This document shows, piece after piece, positions 7,493 to 15,954 of a DNA stretch of 21,517 bases. The stretch lies in contig JAGWPH010000029.1 of assembly GCA_028870615.1 (NCBI GenBank), positions 1 through 21,517 on the forward strand, given 5' to 3'. Numbering within the stretch: position 1 is the stretch's first letter; each line of letters opens with the position of its first letter. The position numbers and the translations under genes were made by a program. The notes below the pieces were generated by a model, which had not been told where the DNA came from, did no database searches, and saw nothing but the letters and a program-made list of their open reading frames with translations. Origin of the DNA: Betaproteobacteria bacterium (lineage in GTDB: Bacteria; Pseudomonadota; Gammaproteobacteria; Burkholderiales; Ferrovaceae).

Positions 7493-8978
7493 CAGTCTGG
7501 CGCCACGACGTCACCACTGGGTTTGGTTGAAACCGGGCGTGGTGCTGGAAGACGCAGGCATCAGTGCACCGGATCGCTTATTTCTACAGGATTGGATCAC
7601 CAGCGGGCGCCCGCTGGTAGTAGCACGCAGTCCCTCTCATCGCGAGATCCGTCTAGGTGTGACCCGGCCCGTGATGGGCCCGCGTCAGCGGGTGGGTGTG
7701 ACGGTCGCTCCGGAGAGTGTCCTGCGTGTCATGCCGCCACTTTCACTGGAGGCAGTACAGGCGTATGCACCGCAGAGTTGGCAGCCCACGTTGCGGTGCT
7801 TGCGCGCTATTGGCGCGCGCTATGCCACCGACATTCGTGTCTATGGGTCGCTCGCCCTGCAATATTTTGCACCGGAGCCTTGCCTCAATCCGGACAGCGA
7901 CCTTGACGTGCTTTTGGAAATCGGACGCGAAGCGGCCATTGACCCCTTGCTGATTGAACTCGAAGCGCTCCAGACACGCTATCCCACGCCACGCATTGAT
8001 GGCGAAATGCGCATGGGGGAGTGGGCAGTGGCTTGGCGTGAACTGGGTGAGGCACGGCGTCACCCGGGCTGGCTCATCGCCAAGTCGGATCGGGCGGTGG
8101 CACTGAAGCGGGAAGTTGTGCTGCCCCCAACTTCCCTTTCCATCGCTGTTGCGGCTGTGCGCGCCCTGCATCAGGAATTGGTGCTTTATCCCAAACCGGG
8201 GCTGGTGAGCCCCCTGGATAATGGTGCTCACACGGACATGACACCTGCCACTTTTTTCAGAAGCCTGTTTGCCTTGCGCCGATATTTTGTGCACGTCGCC
8301 AGGGCAGGTGCGGCGCAGTCCTCCTTTGCCACACTCCAGGCGTTCGGGAGGGTTGCCGAGGCACGGATGCTGCGTGCCACCGGAGGGGTTAACACCCATC
8401 GTGGCGCGATTTTCAATCTGGGCTTGATTGCTGCTGCAGGAGGCGCTTGCCCCGGCGCGAGTGCCGAGGGCCTATGTCACGCCGTAAGTGCACGCTGGGG
8501 AGATGCGATTCTACAGGTTGCTGCTACGGTGCCGGGGGAAGCCAGTCACGGACGCTGGGCCGCGCGGCAGTACGGTATTCGCGGTGCGCGCTGGCAGGCT
8601 GCGCAAGGCTTCCCTGCCTTGGTAGGGCAAGGGTTGCCGGCCTACCGTCAAGCGCTTCGGGACACAGGGACCCCAAGCCGTGCAGCACTCGCCGCATTCT
8701 TTGCGATCATGGCCGAGCTCGACGATTCCAATCTGGTCTGGCGCGGGGGACTTGCGGGATTACAGTTTGCACAGGCGCAAGCGTCAGCCTTCCTCGCGCG
8801 CGGCGGGGTCTTGCAGGAGGACTGGAAAACCCAGGCGTTGGCTATTCATCAACGGATGGTGGCCCGACGCCTCAGCCCGGGAGGGAGCGCTGATCTTTTA
8901 GCGGTTTTGCTGCTGTTGATTGGATTGGAAAAAGGGGTTGGAAAATGTGAGGTCCCCTTTTCATTTTCATGCGATTAA
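7482..8978 (+). CDS. mdcGB: Fused MdcG-MdcB: phosphoribosyl-dephospho-CoA transferase / triphosphoribosyl-dephospho-CoA synthase
   Basis: One uninterrupted 498-residue frame joins two enzymes usually encoded separately. Residues ~10-212 are MdcG, which transfers the prosthetic group onto MdcC: the nucleotidyltransferase signature is Y121-G-S123 plus D138-x-D140-x-D142 (NPDSDLDVLL). Residues ~216-495 are MdcB, which makes the prosthetic-group precursor from ATP and dephospho-CoA: YPKPGLVSPLDNGAHTDM (236-253), GGVNTHRGAIFNLG (301-314) and DDSNLVWRGG near the C-terminus are its conserved blocks. Both sets of motifs look intact and no stop or restart is visible at the join (KREVVLPPTSLS, 209-220). 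Fusions of the equivalent citrate lyase enzymes (CitX-CitG) are known. The ATG at 7482 overlaps mdcE by 11 bases; the 3' end overlaps mdcH by 10. Confidence 0.92.
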   Translation: MRTDSLAPRRHHWVWLKPGVVLEDAGISAPDRLFLQDWITSGRPLVVARSPSHREIRLGVTRPVMGPRQRVGVTVAPESVLRVMPPLSLEAVQAYAPQSWQPTLRCLRAIGARYATDIRVYGSLALQYFAPEPCLNPDSDLDVLLEIGREAAIDPLLIELEALQTRYPTPRIDGEMRMGEWAVAWRELGEARRHPGWLIAKSDRAVALKREVVLPPTSLSIAVAAVRALHQELVLYPKPGLVSPLDNGAHTDMTPATFFRSLFALRRYFVHVARAGAAQSSFATLQAFGRVAEARMLRATGGVNTHRGAIFNLGLIAAAGGACPGASAEGLCHAVSARWGDAILQVAATVPGEASHGRWAARQYGIRGARWQAAQGFPALVGQGLPAYRQALRDTGTPSRAALAAFFAIMAELDDSNLVWRGGLAGLQFAQAQASAFLARGGVLQEDWKTQALAIHQRMVARRLSPGGSADLLAVLLLLIGLEKGVGKCEVPFSFSCD

Positions 8979-9895
8979 TCCTTCTGTTCAGCGGCCAAGG
9001 CTTGCAAACCCTGGCCCATCGCGACGAGATTCTGGCGCATGCCTCACCAGCCTTACGTCATGCACTGGATGCCGAACTCGCACAGGCAGGTACCACGCTC
9101 ACGGCGCTTGACGAACAGGCACTCCACGAAAACGTCGTAGCCCAGGTATTGATTTGGGGCTTGCAGTGGGTCCGCTGGACGCAGCTTGCCCCACACTTGC
9201 CTCAACCCGTGCTGTTGGCTGGGTACTCGGCAGGAGAGACTGCCGCATATAGCGTTGCCGGATTGTGGCCCGAGGCTCGGGGAGCCTACCTCGCAGGCGC
9301 ACGTGCCCGGCTGATGAGCGCGGCCACGGCGCATCTGGGCGTGTCGGCGGGAATGATGGCCGTGAGCGGATGTGAGGCTGCAACGTTGACGCAGTCTCTG
9401 TCGGGCCTTGCCGCGTATGTAGCCATCCGGGTGGGCCAACAGCAAGCCATCGTCGGTGGGCTGCGTGCTGATCTGGAGACTCTGGCGGTGCGCCTCAGAT
9501 CCTGCAGCGGGGCGCATATGACAATGCTTGCCGTTCAGGTCCCGGCCCATACGCCGCTTTTGCAGTCGGTGTGGCAACCTTGGCACGCACTGTTGCAGGC
9601 GCAGGGCCATGTTGCACCACAATTCCCGATTCTTTCGGGGAGTCGTGCCGTTGTGCTGCGCGAGCGCGGTGAGGCGCTCGAAGCGCTGGCTGAGCAGGTC
9701 TCGACCCCTATTGCCTGGGAAGCGTGCCTTGACACGATCGCCGAGTACCAACCAGAGGTGTTGCTGGAACTGGGGCCCGGCACGGCGCTGGCCAGAATGG
9801 CGCTGAACCATGGGCTGTCCTGTCCAGTCCGCGCCGTGGATGAATTTCGATCGCTGGCAGCGGTGTGTGACTGGATTGCGGGGCTTCAAAGGTGA
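8969..9895 (+). CDS. mdcH: Malonate decarboxylase subunit epsilon (malonyl-CoA:ACP malonyltransferase)
   Basis: The 308-residue FabD-like acyltransferase primes holo-MdcC with malonyl from malonyl-CoA to start the catalytic cycle. FSGQG (7-11) is the N-terminal motif. GYSAGE (85-90) carries nucleophile Ser87; MdcH proteins have GYS where FabD has GHS. VPAHTPLL contains the catalytic His (about residue 194), and LLELGPGTALARM is the C-terminal block. The ATG at 8969 overlaps mdcGB by ten bases; no strong Shine-Dalgarno is seen. The stop overlaps the next gene (GTGA). Confidence 0.94.
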   Translation: MRLILLFSGQGLQTLAHRDEILAHASPALRHALDAELAQAGTTLTALDEQALHENVVAQVLIWGLQWVRWTQLAPHLPQPVLLAGYSAGETAAYSVAGLWPEARGAYLAGARARLMSAATAHLGVSAGMMAVSGCEAATLTQSLSGLAAYVAIRVGQQQAIVGGLRADLETLAVRLRSCSGAHMTMLAVQVPAHTPLLQSVWQPWHALLQAQGHVAPQFPILSGSRAVVLRERGEALEALAEQVSTPIAWEACLDTIAEYQPEVLLELGPGTALARMALNHGLSCPVRAVDEFRSLAAVCDWIAGLQR

Positions 9896-10665
9896 CCATT
9901 CCTTGGGACATGCTGGCATGGGTCCTCGTGATGGGAGTGTATACCGGTGCACAGAATTTCATGGCGGGCGGCGGGACTTTCATTATTTTTCCGGTGTTAT
10001 TGTTGTTGGGTATCGACCCCGTCACGGCCAGCATGACTTCGGCCATGGGCCTGTTTCCCAATCAGATCAGCTCGGCCCATGTCAGCCGACCCCTGGCGAT
10101 GGGACTGGGGCAAATCTCCCTCAAGATCCTGCTCGTTGTCAGTCTGGTGGGGGGATGCCTGGGGTCATTGTTGTTGGTGGTGACGCCCTCGTCATTTTTT
10201 TCCAGATTGGTCCCCTGGTTGGTACTGTTTGCCACGGCCATCTTTGCCTGGGGCAGTCTCGCCCGGCCTTCGCCTGTGATGGCGACGGGAACGGAAGATT
10301 CCGGGCCCAGCCGTGGTGCGCAACGTCGACTTGTGCTGGCCCAATTTCTGATTGCCATTTACGGCGGCTATTTTGCGGCGGGAATCGGTTTCTTGATGCT
10401 GGCGGCACTTACAGTGAGTGGGCAACCGCCACGCGCCGCCATCGCCACAAAAAATGTGCTGGTGGTGGTCATCACATCAGCTTCATTCGTGATCTTTGCC
10501 CTTGCTGCGCGCGTGGTGTGGCCAGTGGTTATTGCCCTGGCAGTCGGCGCACTGGGAGGCTCCTTTTTGGGGGTCTGGATGATTCAGCGCATTCCCGATC
10601 ACTGGCTCAAGATCTATGTGGTCATGCTGGGTTCGGGCTTATCGGTATGGCTGTTTCTGCGCTGA
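9892..10665 (+). CDS. TSUP-family (TauE/SafE) membrane protein linked to malonate decarboxylase
   Basis: The 257-residue protein has about eight hydrophobic segments arranged as two repeats, the pattern of the TSUP (4-toluene sulfonate uptake / sulfite exporter TauE/SafE) family. GVYTGAQNFMAGGGTFIIFP (15-34) and its echo AIYGGYFAAGIGFLMLAAL in the second half are the paired glycine-rich repeats. The GTG start overlaps the mdcH stop (GTGA), so it belongs to the operon. Other mdc clusters use MdcF (auxin-efflux type) or MdcL/M here. With a TRAP importer already present, possible jobs are acetate or sulfur-anion export or a second carboxylate route; the sequence does not decide. Confidence 0.85.
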   Translation: MTIPWDMLAWVLVMGVYTGAQNFMAGGGTFIIFPVLLLLGIDPVTASMTSAMGLFPNQISSAHVSRPLAMGLGQISLKILLVVSLVGGCLGSLLLVVTPSSFFSRLVPWLVLFATAIFAWGSLARPSPVMATGTEDSGPSRGAQRRLVLAQFLIAIYGGYFAAGIGFLMLAALTVSGQPPRAAIATKNVLVVVITSASFVIFALAARVVWPVVIALAVGALGGSFLGVWMIQRIPDHWLKIYVVMLGSGLSVWLFLR

Positions 10666-10679
10666 CCCGCGCTACTGTT

Positions 10680-11543
10680 TCAATCTTCCGAAAAAGCGAT
10701 CTCGTCGGGTGCCACCATCAGGCGCAGGGTGGGCCCATTGATTTCCACCAGGTCGGCAAAGGCCACGCTGCAGTGCTGACGCCATAACCGGACGATGCCC
10801 ACTTTGGTTTCCAGCAGCGCGCCAAAGGTGGCAAGCGACAGATGTCCGCCATTACCACCCACATGGTCCACAAGACGTCGGAAGAGCTTGGGCAATAACA
10901 GGGCCTCCTGCTTTAGCGCATCGAGGGAGGTCAGGGTGAAACCGCCGTGGGTCCGATCATGCGGCCAAAAGCCCAGCCCTTCTGCTTGTGCAGCGCGAGC
11001 TGCCGCGCTGCAGACTTCCATGAGCGCAGGAGCCATGTCCTGGTAGAAAATGGGATAGGCGTGTCCGTAGCGCAATTGGTGCCAGTTGGCGCTGCTGCGG
11101 ATCACTTTGGCGGACAATTCAAGACGGGGAGAATGTGTCAATCGAAACTGGCCCCGAAACGCAAAGACGACCGCGCGCCCGTATTTGTCAATGCGGCGCA
11201 AAGCGATGGCGCCCCTGGTAGCGGGCGGCTGGGAGGCGATGATGCGTTCATCACTGTGGCGTCGGATTTTTTCGAATCCCAGAAAGGTGAGCAGGGCATC
11301 GGCGGCGCGTTCTGGCCAGGGGGTGGGCTGGCGCAGGACGCCCAGACCCCCGGTGGCAAGATAATGAGTTTCTAGGGCGTCGATACCGTCGAGACGCAAG
11401 GTAATCCCTCCGTCGGGGTGCCTCTTCAAGCCCGGCTCCTGCAGGGGCCGGGTGGTTGTTTCATCCGGTATGAAATGGATCGAGTCGCCATCGGGCGCAC
11501 TGTCCAGCAGGGTATAACGCCCGGCGATCCAGCGCGTTCTCAG
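10680..11543 (-). CDS. Staphylococcal nuclease-like (thermonuclease family) protein, non-AUG start
   Basis: The protein is about 287 residues. The SNase/OB-fold pattern is visible: APDGDSIHF, then LRLDGIDALETHY (matching VRLIGIDAPE with the catalytic Arg), PERAADAL (candidate catalytic Glu), DKYGRAVVFAF (second catalytic Arg of YGR) and RYGHAYPIFY. A roughly 90-residue C-terminal extension follows that I do not recognise. No ATG or GTG exists upstream of the domain. The only ordinary start is TTG at 11633, buried 94 bases inside rfbC; a CTG at 11543-11541 overlaps the rfbC stop as CTGA and is the choice given here. A TTG at 11429 would remove the DGD strand. No signal peptide is evident. It follows rfbC on the same strand, so probably cotranscribed. 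Confidence 0.6.
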   Translation of the reverse strand: MRTRWIAGRYTLLDSAPDGDSIHFIPDETTTRPLQEPGLKRHPDGGITLRLDGIDALETHYLATGGLGVLRQPTPWPERAADALLTFLGFEKIRRHSDERIIASQPPATRGAIALRRIDKYGRAVVFAFRGQFRLTHSPRLELSAKVIRSSANWHQLRYGHAYPIFYQDMAPALMEVCSAAARAAQAEGLGFWPHDRTHGGFTLTSLDALKQEALLLPKLFRRLVDHVGGNGGHLSLATFGALLETKVGIVRLWRQHCSVAFADLVEINGPTLRLMVAPDEIAFSED

Positions 11544-12097
11544 GGATACACCTCGGCTGACAAAAAGGGCACGCCGGCCGCATCTTTGGGGGACAGAATG
11601 GGGGACAGTCCTCCCAGGGCCTTCAGCGGCCAATCGATGGCGAGTGTTGGATCATTCCACAGGATGCTGCGCTCTTCACTCGCAGCCCAGTAGTCTGTGG
11701 TCTTGTACAAAAATTCGGCATGCTCGGACAAGGTCAAGAACCCATGAGCGAAGCCAGGGGGAATCCACAGCATGCGTTTGTTCTCCGCCGATAAGGCGAC
11801 AGCGACCACCTGGCCGAACGTGGTTGCGCTGCGGCGCAGATCTACGGCGACATCAAAAACCTGGCCTGCCACAACCCGGACCAGTTTGCCTTGAGGTTGC
11901 CCGATTTGGTAATGCAGTCCGCGCAGCACGCCGCGCATGGAACGCGAGTGATTATCCTGCACGAAGCGTGCCGATACCCCAGTGGCCTCCCCAAACCGGC
12001 GCTCGTTATAGCTCTCGAAAAAAAATCCGCGGTCATCGCCAAAAACGCGTGGCTCGATGATCAGGAGGTCGGGAATGGTGGTCGTGATGATATTCAT
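11540..12097 (-). CDS. rfbC: dTDP-4-dehydrorhamnose 3,5-epimerase
   Basis: The 185-residue cupin-fold epimerase of dTDP-L-rhamnose synthesis carries catalytic His62 in LRGLHYQ (59-65) and Tyr131 in EFLYKTTDYW, plus the PGFAHGFLTL block (114-123). The start at 12097 (MNIITTTIPDLLIIEP) is chosen because upstream residues are non-conserved and overlap rfbD. It lies ten bases after rfbD. The glucose-1-phosphate thymidylyltransferase (rfbA) and dehydratase (rfbB) are not in this window, so dTDP-4-keto-6-deoxyglucose must come from genes elsewhere. Confidence 0.95.
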   Translation of the reverse strand: MNIITTTIPDLLIIEPRVFGDDRGFFFESYNERRFGEATGVSARFVQDNHSRSMRGVLRGLHYQIGQPQGKLVRVVAGQVFDVAVDLRRSATTFGQVVAVALSAENKRMLWIPPGFAHGFLTLSEHAEFLYKTTDYWAASEERSILWNDPTLAIDWPLKALGGLSPILSPKDAAGVPFLSAEVYP

Positions 12098-12107
12098 AGG
12101 CGCCAGC

Positions 12108-12995
12108 TTACCGGTCGTTGGGGGGAAGCGCACTCAAGCATTGTTTCAGGGCCTCCTGCCAGGGTGGCAGGGTGAGATGCAACTGTTCGGCGAGCTTGCG
12201 GTTGTTGAGTCGGCTGTTGGCGGGTCGGCGCACCGAGCTGGGGTATTCACTGGCAGGAATGGGGATGAGCTGTGCGCGACATTCAGGGCGTAGGGCAAAT
12301 ATGGCCTGGGCAAAGGCGTACCAGGTTGTCGCCCCACTATTGGTCATGTGGTACACCCCCTGGTGTCGGCGGATGAGGGAAATGAGTTCGTTACCGCGAG
12401 CCCGCTGCAGAAACGCTACCGTGGTTTCGGCAATGGACTGCGCCCACGTGGGCGCACCCCATTGGTCGTTTACCACGTTGAGTGTGTCGCGTTCTTGCCC
12501 CAGGCGCAACATGGTTCGCAAAAAATTGACACCGTACAGGCTATAGACCCAGCTGGTTCTGAAGACCAATGCCGGCGTGCCGCTGGTCAAAACGGTCCGC
12601 TCTCCCAGCCATTTGCTTTGGCCATAGACCCCAAGTGGGTGTGCAGGATCGGTTTCGACGTAAGGTTCGGAATGGGTGCCATCGAATACATAGTCGGTGG
12701 AGTAGTGGATCAGGGCTGCATCGAGACGCCCGGCTTCTTCGGCCAGAATTCCTGGCGCGATGCCATTGACAGCCCGAGCGAGCTCGGGCTCTGTTTCTGC
12801 GCGATCCACTGCGGTATAGGCAGCCGCATTGATGATGAGCTGTGGACGGTGTTGCTGTACAGCGGCACGGATGGCGTCGGCATCTGCGAGATCAAGCGTG
12901 TCATGCCCCAGCACGGTCAGGTTACCCAGCGTTTCCAGCAGCGGTCGCAGCGCGGACCCCACTTGGCCCTGAGGCCCAGTCAATAAAATGTTCAT
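12108..12995 (-). CDS. rfbD: dTDP-4-dehydrorhamnose reductase
   Basis: The 295-residue short-chain dehydrogenase/reductase makes dTDP-L-rhamnose. It has the NAD(P)-binding glycine motif TGPQGQVG (6-13), NAAAYTAVDRAE (56-67), HYSTDYVFDG (97-106) and the catalytic YGQSK (Tyr124, Lys128). AGGGA-type spacing is provided by AGGGA at 13010-13006 before the ATG. It heads a minus-strand group rfbD-rfbC-nuclease that diverges from dapA across a 91-base gap. Rhamnose would go to lipopolysaccharide or other surface glycans. Confidence 0.95.
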   Translation of the reverse strand: MNILLTGPQGQVGSALRPLLETLGNLTVLGHDTLDLADADAIRAAVQQHRPQLIINAAAYTAVDRAETEPELARAVNGIAPGILAEEAGRLDAALIHYSTDYVFDGTHSEPYVETDPAHPLGVYGQSKWLGERTVLTSGTPALVFRTSWVYSLYGVNFLRTMLRLGQERDTLNVVNDQWGAPTWAQSIAETTVAFLQRARGNELISLIRRHQGVYHMTNSGATTWYAFAQAIFALRPECRAQLIPIPASEYPSSVRRPANSRLNNRKLAEQLHLTLPPWQEALKQCLSALPPNDR

Positions 12996-13086
12996 TCCCC
13001 ATTATCCCTGATCGGAGTCCGTCCGTTGCGCGGGGTTTGCAAAAAAATGTAGTAGAATTAGCCCTTTAATGTGTAGGGCATCGGGC

Positions 13087-13962
13087 ATGTTGCAAGGCAG
13101 TCTGGTCGCGATCGTTACCCCCATGCTGGAAAATGGGGACCTGGATTATCCGCGCCTTAAGGCGTTGATTGATTGGCATGTGGCTTCGAATACGGCTGCA
13201 ATTGCTGTTGTAGGTACCACGGGCGAGTCCCCCACGGTCAATGTGGAAGAACACGAGGCGTTGATCAAGGCCGCGGTGGACTATTGTGCCGGGCGAGTCC
13301 CGGTTATCGCCGGGACTGGCGCCAATTCCACGGCAGAAGCCATTGAGTTGGCCCGGTTTGCCCGGAGTGTGGGTGCAAATTACAGTCTGTCGGTCGTACC
13401 CTACTACAACAAACCCACCCAGGAAGGGCTATACCAACATTTCAAGACGATCGCCGAAGCAGTGGATTTGCCGATGATTCTTTACAATGTGCCGGGCCGT
13501 ACCGTTGCGGACCTCTCTAACGACACTGCCTTGCGCCTTGCTGCCATTCCTAATATCGTCGGCATCAAAGACGCCACGGCCGACCTGTATCGCGCCACCG
13601 ACCTGTTCCACCGCGCGCCGCCAGGTTTTGCCTGCTATACCGGAGATGATGGCAGCGCCGCAGCTTTCATGCTGCTGGGGGGGCGCGGGGTCATTTCCGT
13701 AACCGCCAATGTGGCACCTGCGGCCATGGCTGCGTTGTGCAAGGCGGCCCTGGCAGGGGATGTGCGGGCCACGCGTGCCATCAATGACAAACTGCTGGGA
13801 TTGCATCGCGATCTTTTTGTCGAAGCCAACCCCATTCCGGTGAAATGGGCCCTGGCTGAAATGGGTCGGATAGGGCCCAAGTTGCGGTTACCGCTCACAC
13901 CGCTGTCGCCCCAGCATCATGAAACAGTCCGCGGCGCTTTGCGCCAGGCGGGCATTGCATAA
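13087..13962 (+). CDS. dapA: 4-hydroxy-tetrahydrodipicolinate synthase
   Basis: DapA condenses pyruvate with aspartate semialdehyde in lysine and peptidoglycan precursor synthesis. The 291-residue protein keeps E. coli numbering: Schiff-base Lys161 ([10 protein letters not shown]), Tyr133 (YNVPGRT), Thr44-Thr45 (GTTGES). The ATG at 13087 is preferred over ATG 13069 because homology starts at [14 protein letters not shown] -10-like TAGAAT lies at 13053-13058 with no good -35 box. The next gene is bamC after 16 bases, the common proteobacterial dapA-bamC arrangement. Confidence 0.97.
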   Translation: MLQGSLVAIVTPMLENGDLDYPRLKALIDWHVASNTAAIAVVGTTGESPTVNVEEHEALIKAAVDYCAGRVPVIAGTGANSTAEAIELARFARSVGANYSLSVVPYYNKPTQEGLYQHFKTIAEAVDLPMILYNVPGRTVADLSNDTALRLAAIPNIVGIKDATADLYRATDLFHRAPPGFACYTGDDGSAAAFMLLGGRGVISVTANVAPAAMAALCKAALAGDVRATRAINDKLLGLHRDLFVEANPIPVKWALAEMGRIGPKLRLPLTPLSPQHHETVRGALRQAGIA

Positions 13963-13978
13963 CCCTACGAGGAACGGG

Positions 13979-15145
13979 ATGAGCACTAATAACAGGTTGA
14001 CCAGAGATTGCTGTCTGGGATTGATGATCATGGCATTGTTGGCGGGCTGCACGACCTCGACCAACCTGTTTCAGTCCAAAAAAGTCGATTACAAGGCCCA
14101 GGCCGATACAGGGCCTCCCCTCGATGTGCCACCCGACCTGACGCCGGTTCAGGCGGATGAACGTTTTGCCATTCCCGAGCGCGACAAGAGCAAGGGCACG
14201 ACCTATTCGCAGTATTCCAAAGAACAGGGCACCACCACGGTTGTAGCCGGTGCCGGGGGAGTCTTGCCCGGACTGGGAAATGGGGTACTCATCGAACATG
14301 ATGGTGCACAGCGCTGGCTGGTGGTCAAAGCCACACCGGAGCAGGTCTGGCCTGTACTCAAGGACTTCTGGACCAGCAACGGTTTTACGCTCAAGGTGGA
14401 TGATCCCCAGATTGGTATCATGGAAACCGAATGGACAGCGAATCGCACGAACGTCCCGCAGGATTTCGTCAAGCGTATCCTGAGCACCGTCGTCGACAAT
14501 CTGTTTTCAAGTCCGCTCCGAGACAAATACCGTACCCGGATTGAACGGGGGAGCGTGGCCGGGACCACTGAAATCTTCATTACCCACAGGGGTATGGAGG
14601 AGATGGTGAGCAAAGACTATACCGGGACAAGCTGGCAGTCACGAAATGAAGATCCCGAGCTGGAAAACGAGTATCTCAAGAAGCTGGCAATGCGTTTTGG
14701 AACCACTTCCGAACAGGCCTCGGCGCTACTGGCTGACGCGCCTACCGCCCGAGCCAACGCGCTGGCTACCCTGACCAAGCAGCCGGATGGCGACACCATA
14801 CTCTCCCTCAACGAACCGTTTGATCGGGCCTGGCGCCGCGTCGGGCTGGCGTTGGACCGGAGCGGATTTACGGTGGAGGACAGGGATCGTGCTGCCGGGG
14901 TTTATTTTGTGCGTTACACCGATACCGACGCCCCTGTGAAAGCTAAAAAGAAAGAAAGCTTTTTTTCCAGCCTGCAGTTCTGGAAATCCGAGGACAAAAC
15001 CAAGGATACCCAGACTTACCGGATTACGATCACCTCCATCAGCGGCAAAGGATCAAAGGTGGACGTACGGGATAAGGGTGAGAACAAGATCGATTCGGAT
15101 ACGGCCAACCGGATGCTTAACCTGCTTTATGAACAGTTGCATTGA
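13979..15145 (+). CDS. bamC: Outer membrane protein assembly factor BamC (lipoprotein)
   Basis: This lipoprotein subunit of the Bam complex acts in outer-membrane beta-barrel insertion. The 388-residue protein (E. coli 344) has a signal peptide ending in lipobox LLAGC (Cys24), the unstructured BamD-binding N-terminal tail with DVPPDLT (a hallmark), then two helix-grip domains (about 100-210 and 265-385; WLVVKATPEQVWPVLKDFW opens the first). The ATG at 13979 is preceded by GAGGAA. The lysine-rich linker (AKKKESFFSSLQFWKSEDK) before the last strands is longer than usual. It is cotranscribed with dapA and ends three bases before the MBL-fold gene. Confidence 0.92.
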   Translation: MSTNNRLTRDCCLGLMIMALLAGCTTSTNLFQSKKVDYKAQADTGPPLDVPPDLTPVQADERFAIPERDKSKGTTYSQYSKEQGTTTVVAGAGGVLPGLGNGVLIEHDGAQRWLVVKATPEQVWPVLKDFWTSNGFTLKVDDPQIGIMETEWTANRTNVPQDFVKRILSTVVDNLFSSPLRDKYRTRIERGSVAGTTEIFITHRGMEEMVSKDYTGTSWQSRNEDPELENEYLKKLAMRFGTTSEQASALLADAPTARANALATLTKQPDGDTILSLNEPFDRAWRRVGLALDRSGFTVEDRDRAAGVYFVRYTDTDAPVKAKKKESFFSSLQFWKSEDKTKDTQTYRITITSISGKGSKVDVRDKGENKIDSDTANRMLNLLYEQLH

Positions 15146-15148
15146 CGC

Positions 15149-15916
15149 GTGATCCGCTTCGCATCACTGGGTAGCGGGAGTGAAGGGAACGGGCTGCTGA
15201 TTCAATGCGAAGAAACCTGCGTATTGCTGGACTGCGGGTTCTCGCTGGCCGAGACGGAGTTCCGGCTGGATCGGCTTGGAGTCCTGCCGCATCGACTCTC
15301 GGCGTTGCTCGTCACTCACGAACATAGCGACCACATTGCGGGCGTGGCCCGTTTGGCACGACGATATGCTGTGCCGGTCTACGCCAGTTTCGGCACGCTC
15401 AGTGCGTTGCGGGATCAGCTGGAAGAACAGCAGCTCCATGCAATTGCCAGTGATATGCCTTTTGCTCTGGATGCATTGGCTATCGAACCCTTTGCCGTGC
15501 CGCATGACGCGCGTGAACCGCTCCAGTTTGTCGTGGGGGACGGCCAGCGGCGGTTGGGGGTGCTAACCGATGTGGGATGTGCCACGCCGCATATCGAGGC
15601 CATGCTGAAAACCTGCGATGCACTATTCCTGGAAACCAACTACGATCCCCATCTGTTAAAGAATGGGCCCTATCCGCAGCACCTCAAGGAACGGGTGAGT
15701 GGGCGGTTTGGCCATCTCAGCAACGACGAGGCTGCGGCATTGCTTGCGTGCCTGGACCATTCCCGATTGCAATGCGTGGTGGCAGCGCACATCAGCAAAA
15801 AGAACAACACGCCCCAGCTGGCGCAAGCAGCGCTGGCTCGGGTGCTGGGATGCGACCCCGAAACAGTGGTGGTAGCGGATCAGGACCTGGGGCTGGGCTG
15901 GATGGATGTAGCCTAG
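15149..15916 (+). CDS. MBL-fold metallo-hydrolase (YycJ/WalJ-like)
   Basis: The 255-residue metallo-beta-lactamase-fold protein opens with FASLGSGSEGNGLLI (4-18) and has the metal motif THEHSDH (56-62: His57, His59, Asp61, His62), the later His in VPHDA and in VAAHIS, and LTDVG/ETNYD. This pattern is that of the YycJ/WalJ subgroup, a putative nuclease or phosphodiesterase whose substrate is not settled. The GTG at 15149 starts three bases after bamC, so the three genes form an operon. A terminator follows 39 bases after the stop. Confidence 0.88.
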   Translation: MIRFASLGSGSEGNGLLIQCEETCVLLDCGFSLAETEFRLDRLGVLPHRLSALLVTHEHSDHIAGVARLARRYAVPVYASFGTLSALRDQLEEQQLHAIASDMPFALDALAIEPFAVPHDAREPLQFVVGDGQRRLGVLTDVGCATPHIEAMLKTCDALFLETNYDPHLLKNGPYPQHLKERVSGRFGHLSNDEAAALLACLDHSRLQCVVAAHISKKNNTPQLAQAALARVLGCDPETVVVADQDLGLGWMDVA

Positions 15917-15954
15917 GCGTCAGATCCCTGTCCAGCAGCTTCCCTTCAGCCGGT

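Noticed and set aside
9810..10787. Open frame of 325 codons overlapping the TSUP gene in another plus frame
   Set aside because: Gly/His-rich composition without domains; the TSUP frame carries clear membrane repeats and is coupled to mdcH.
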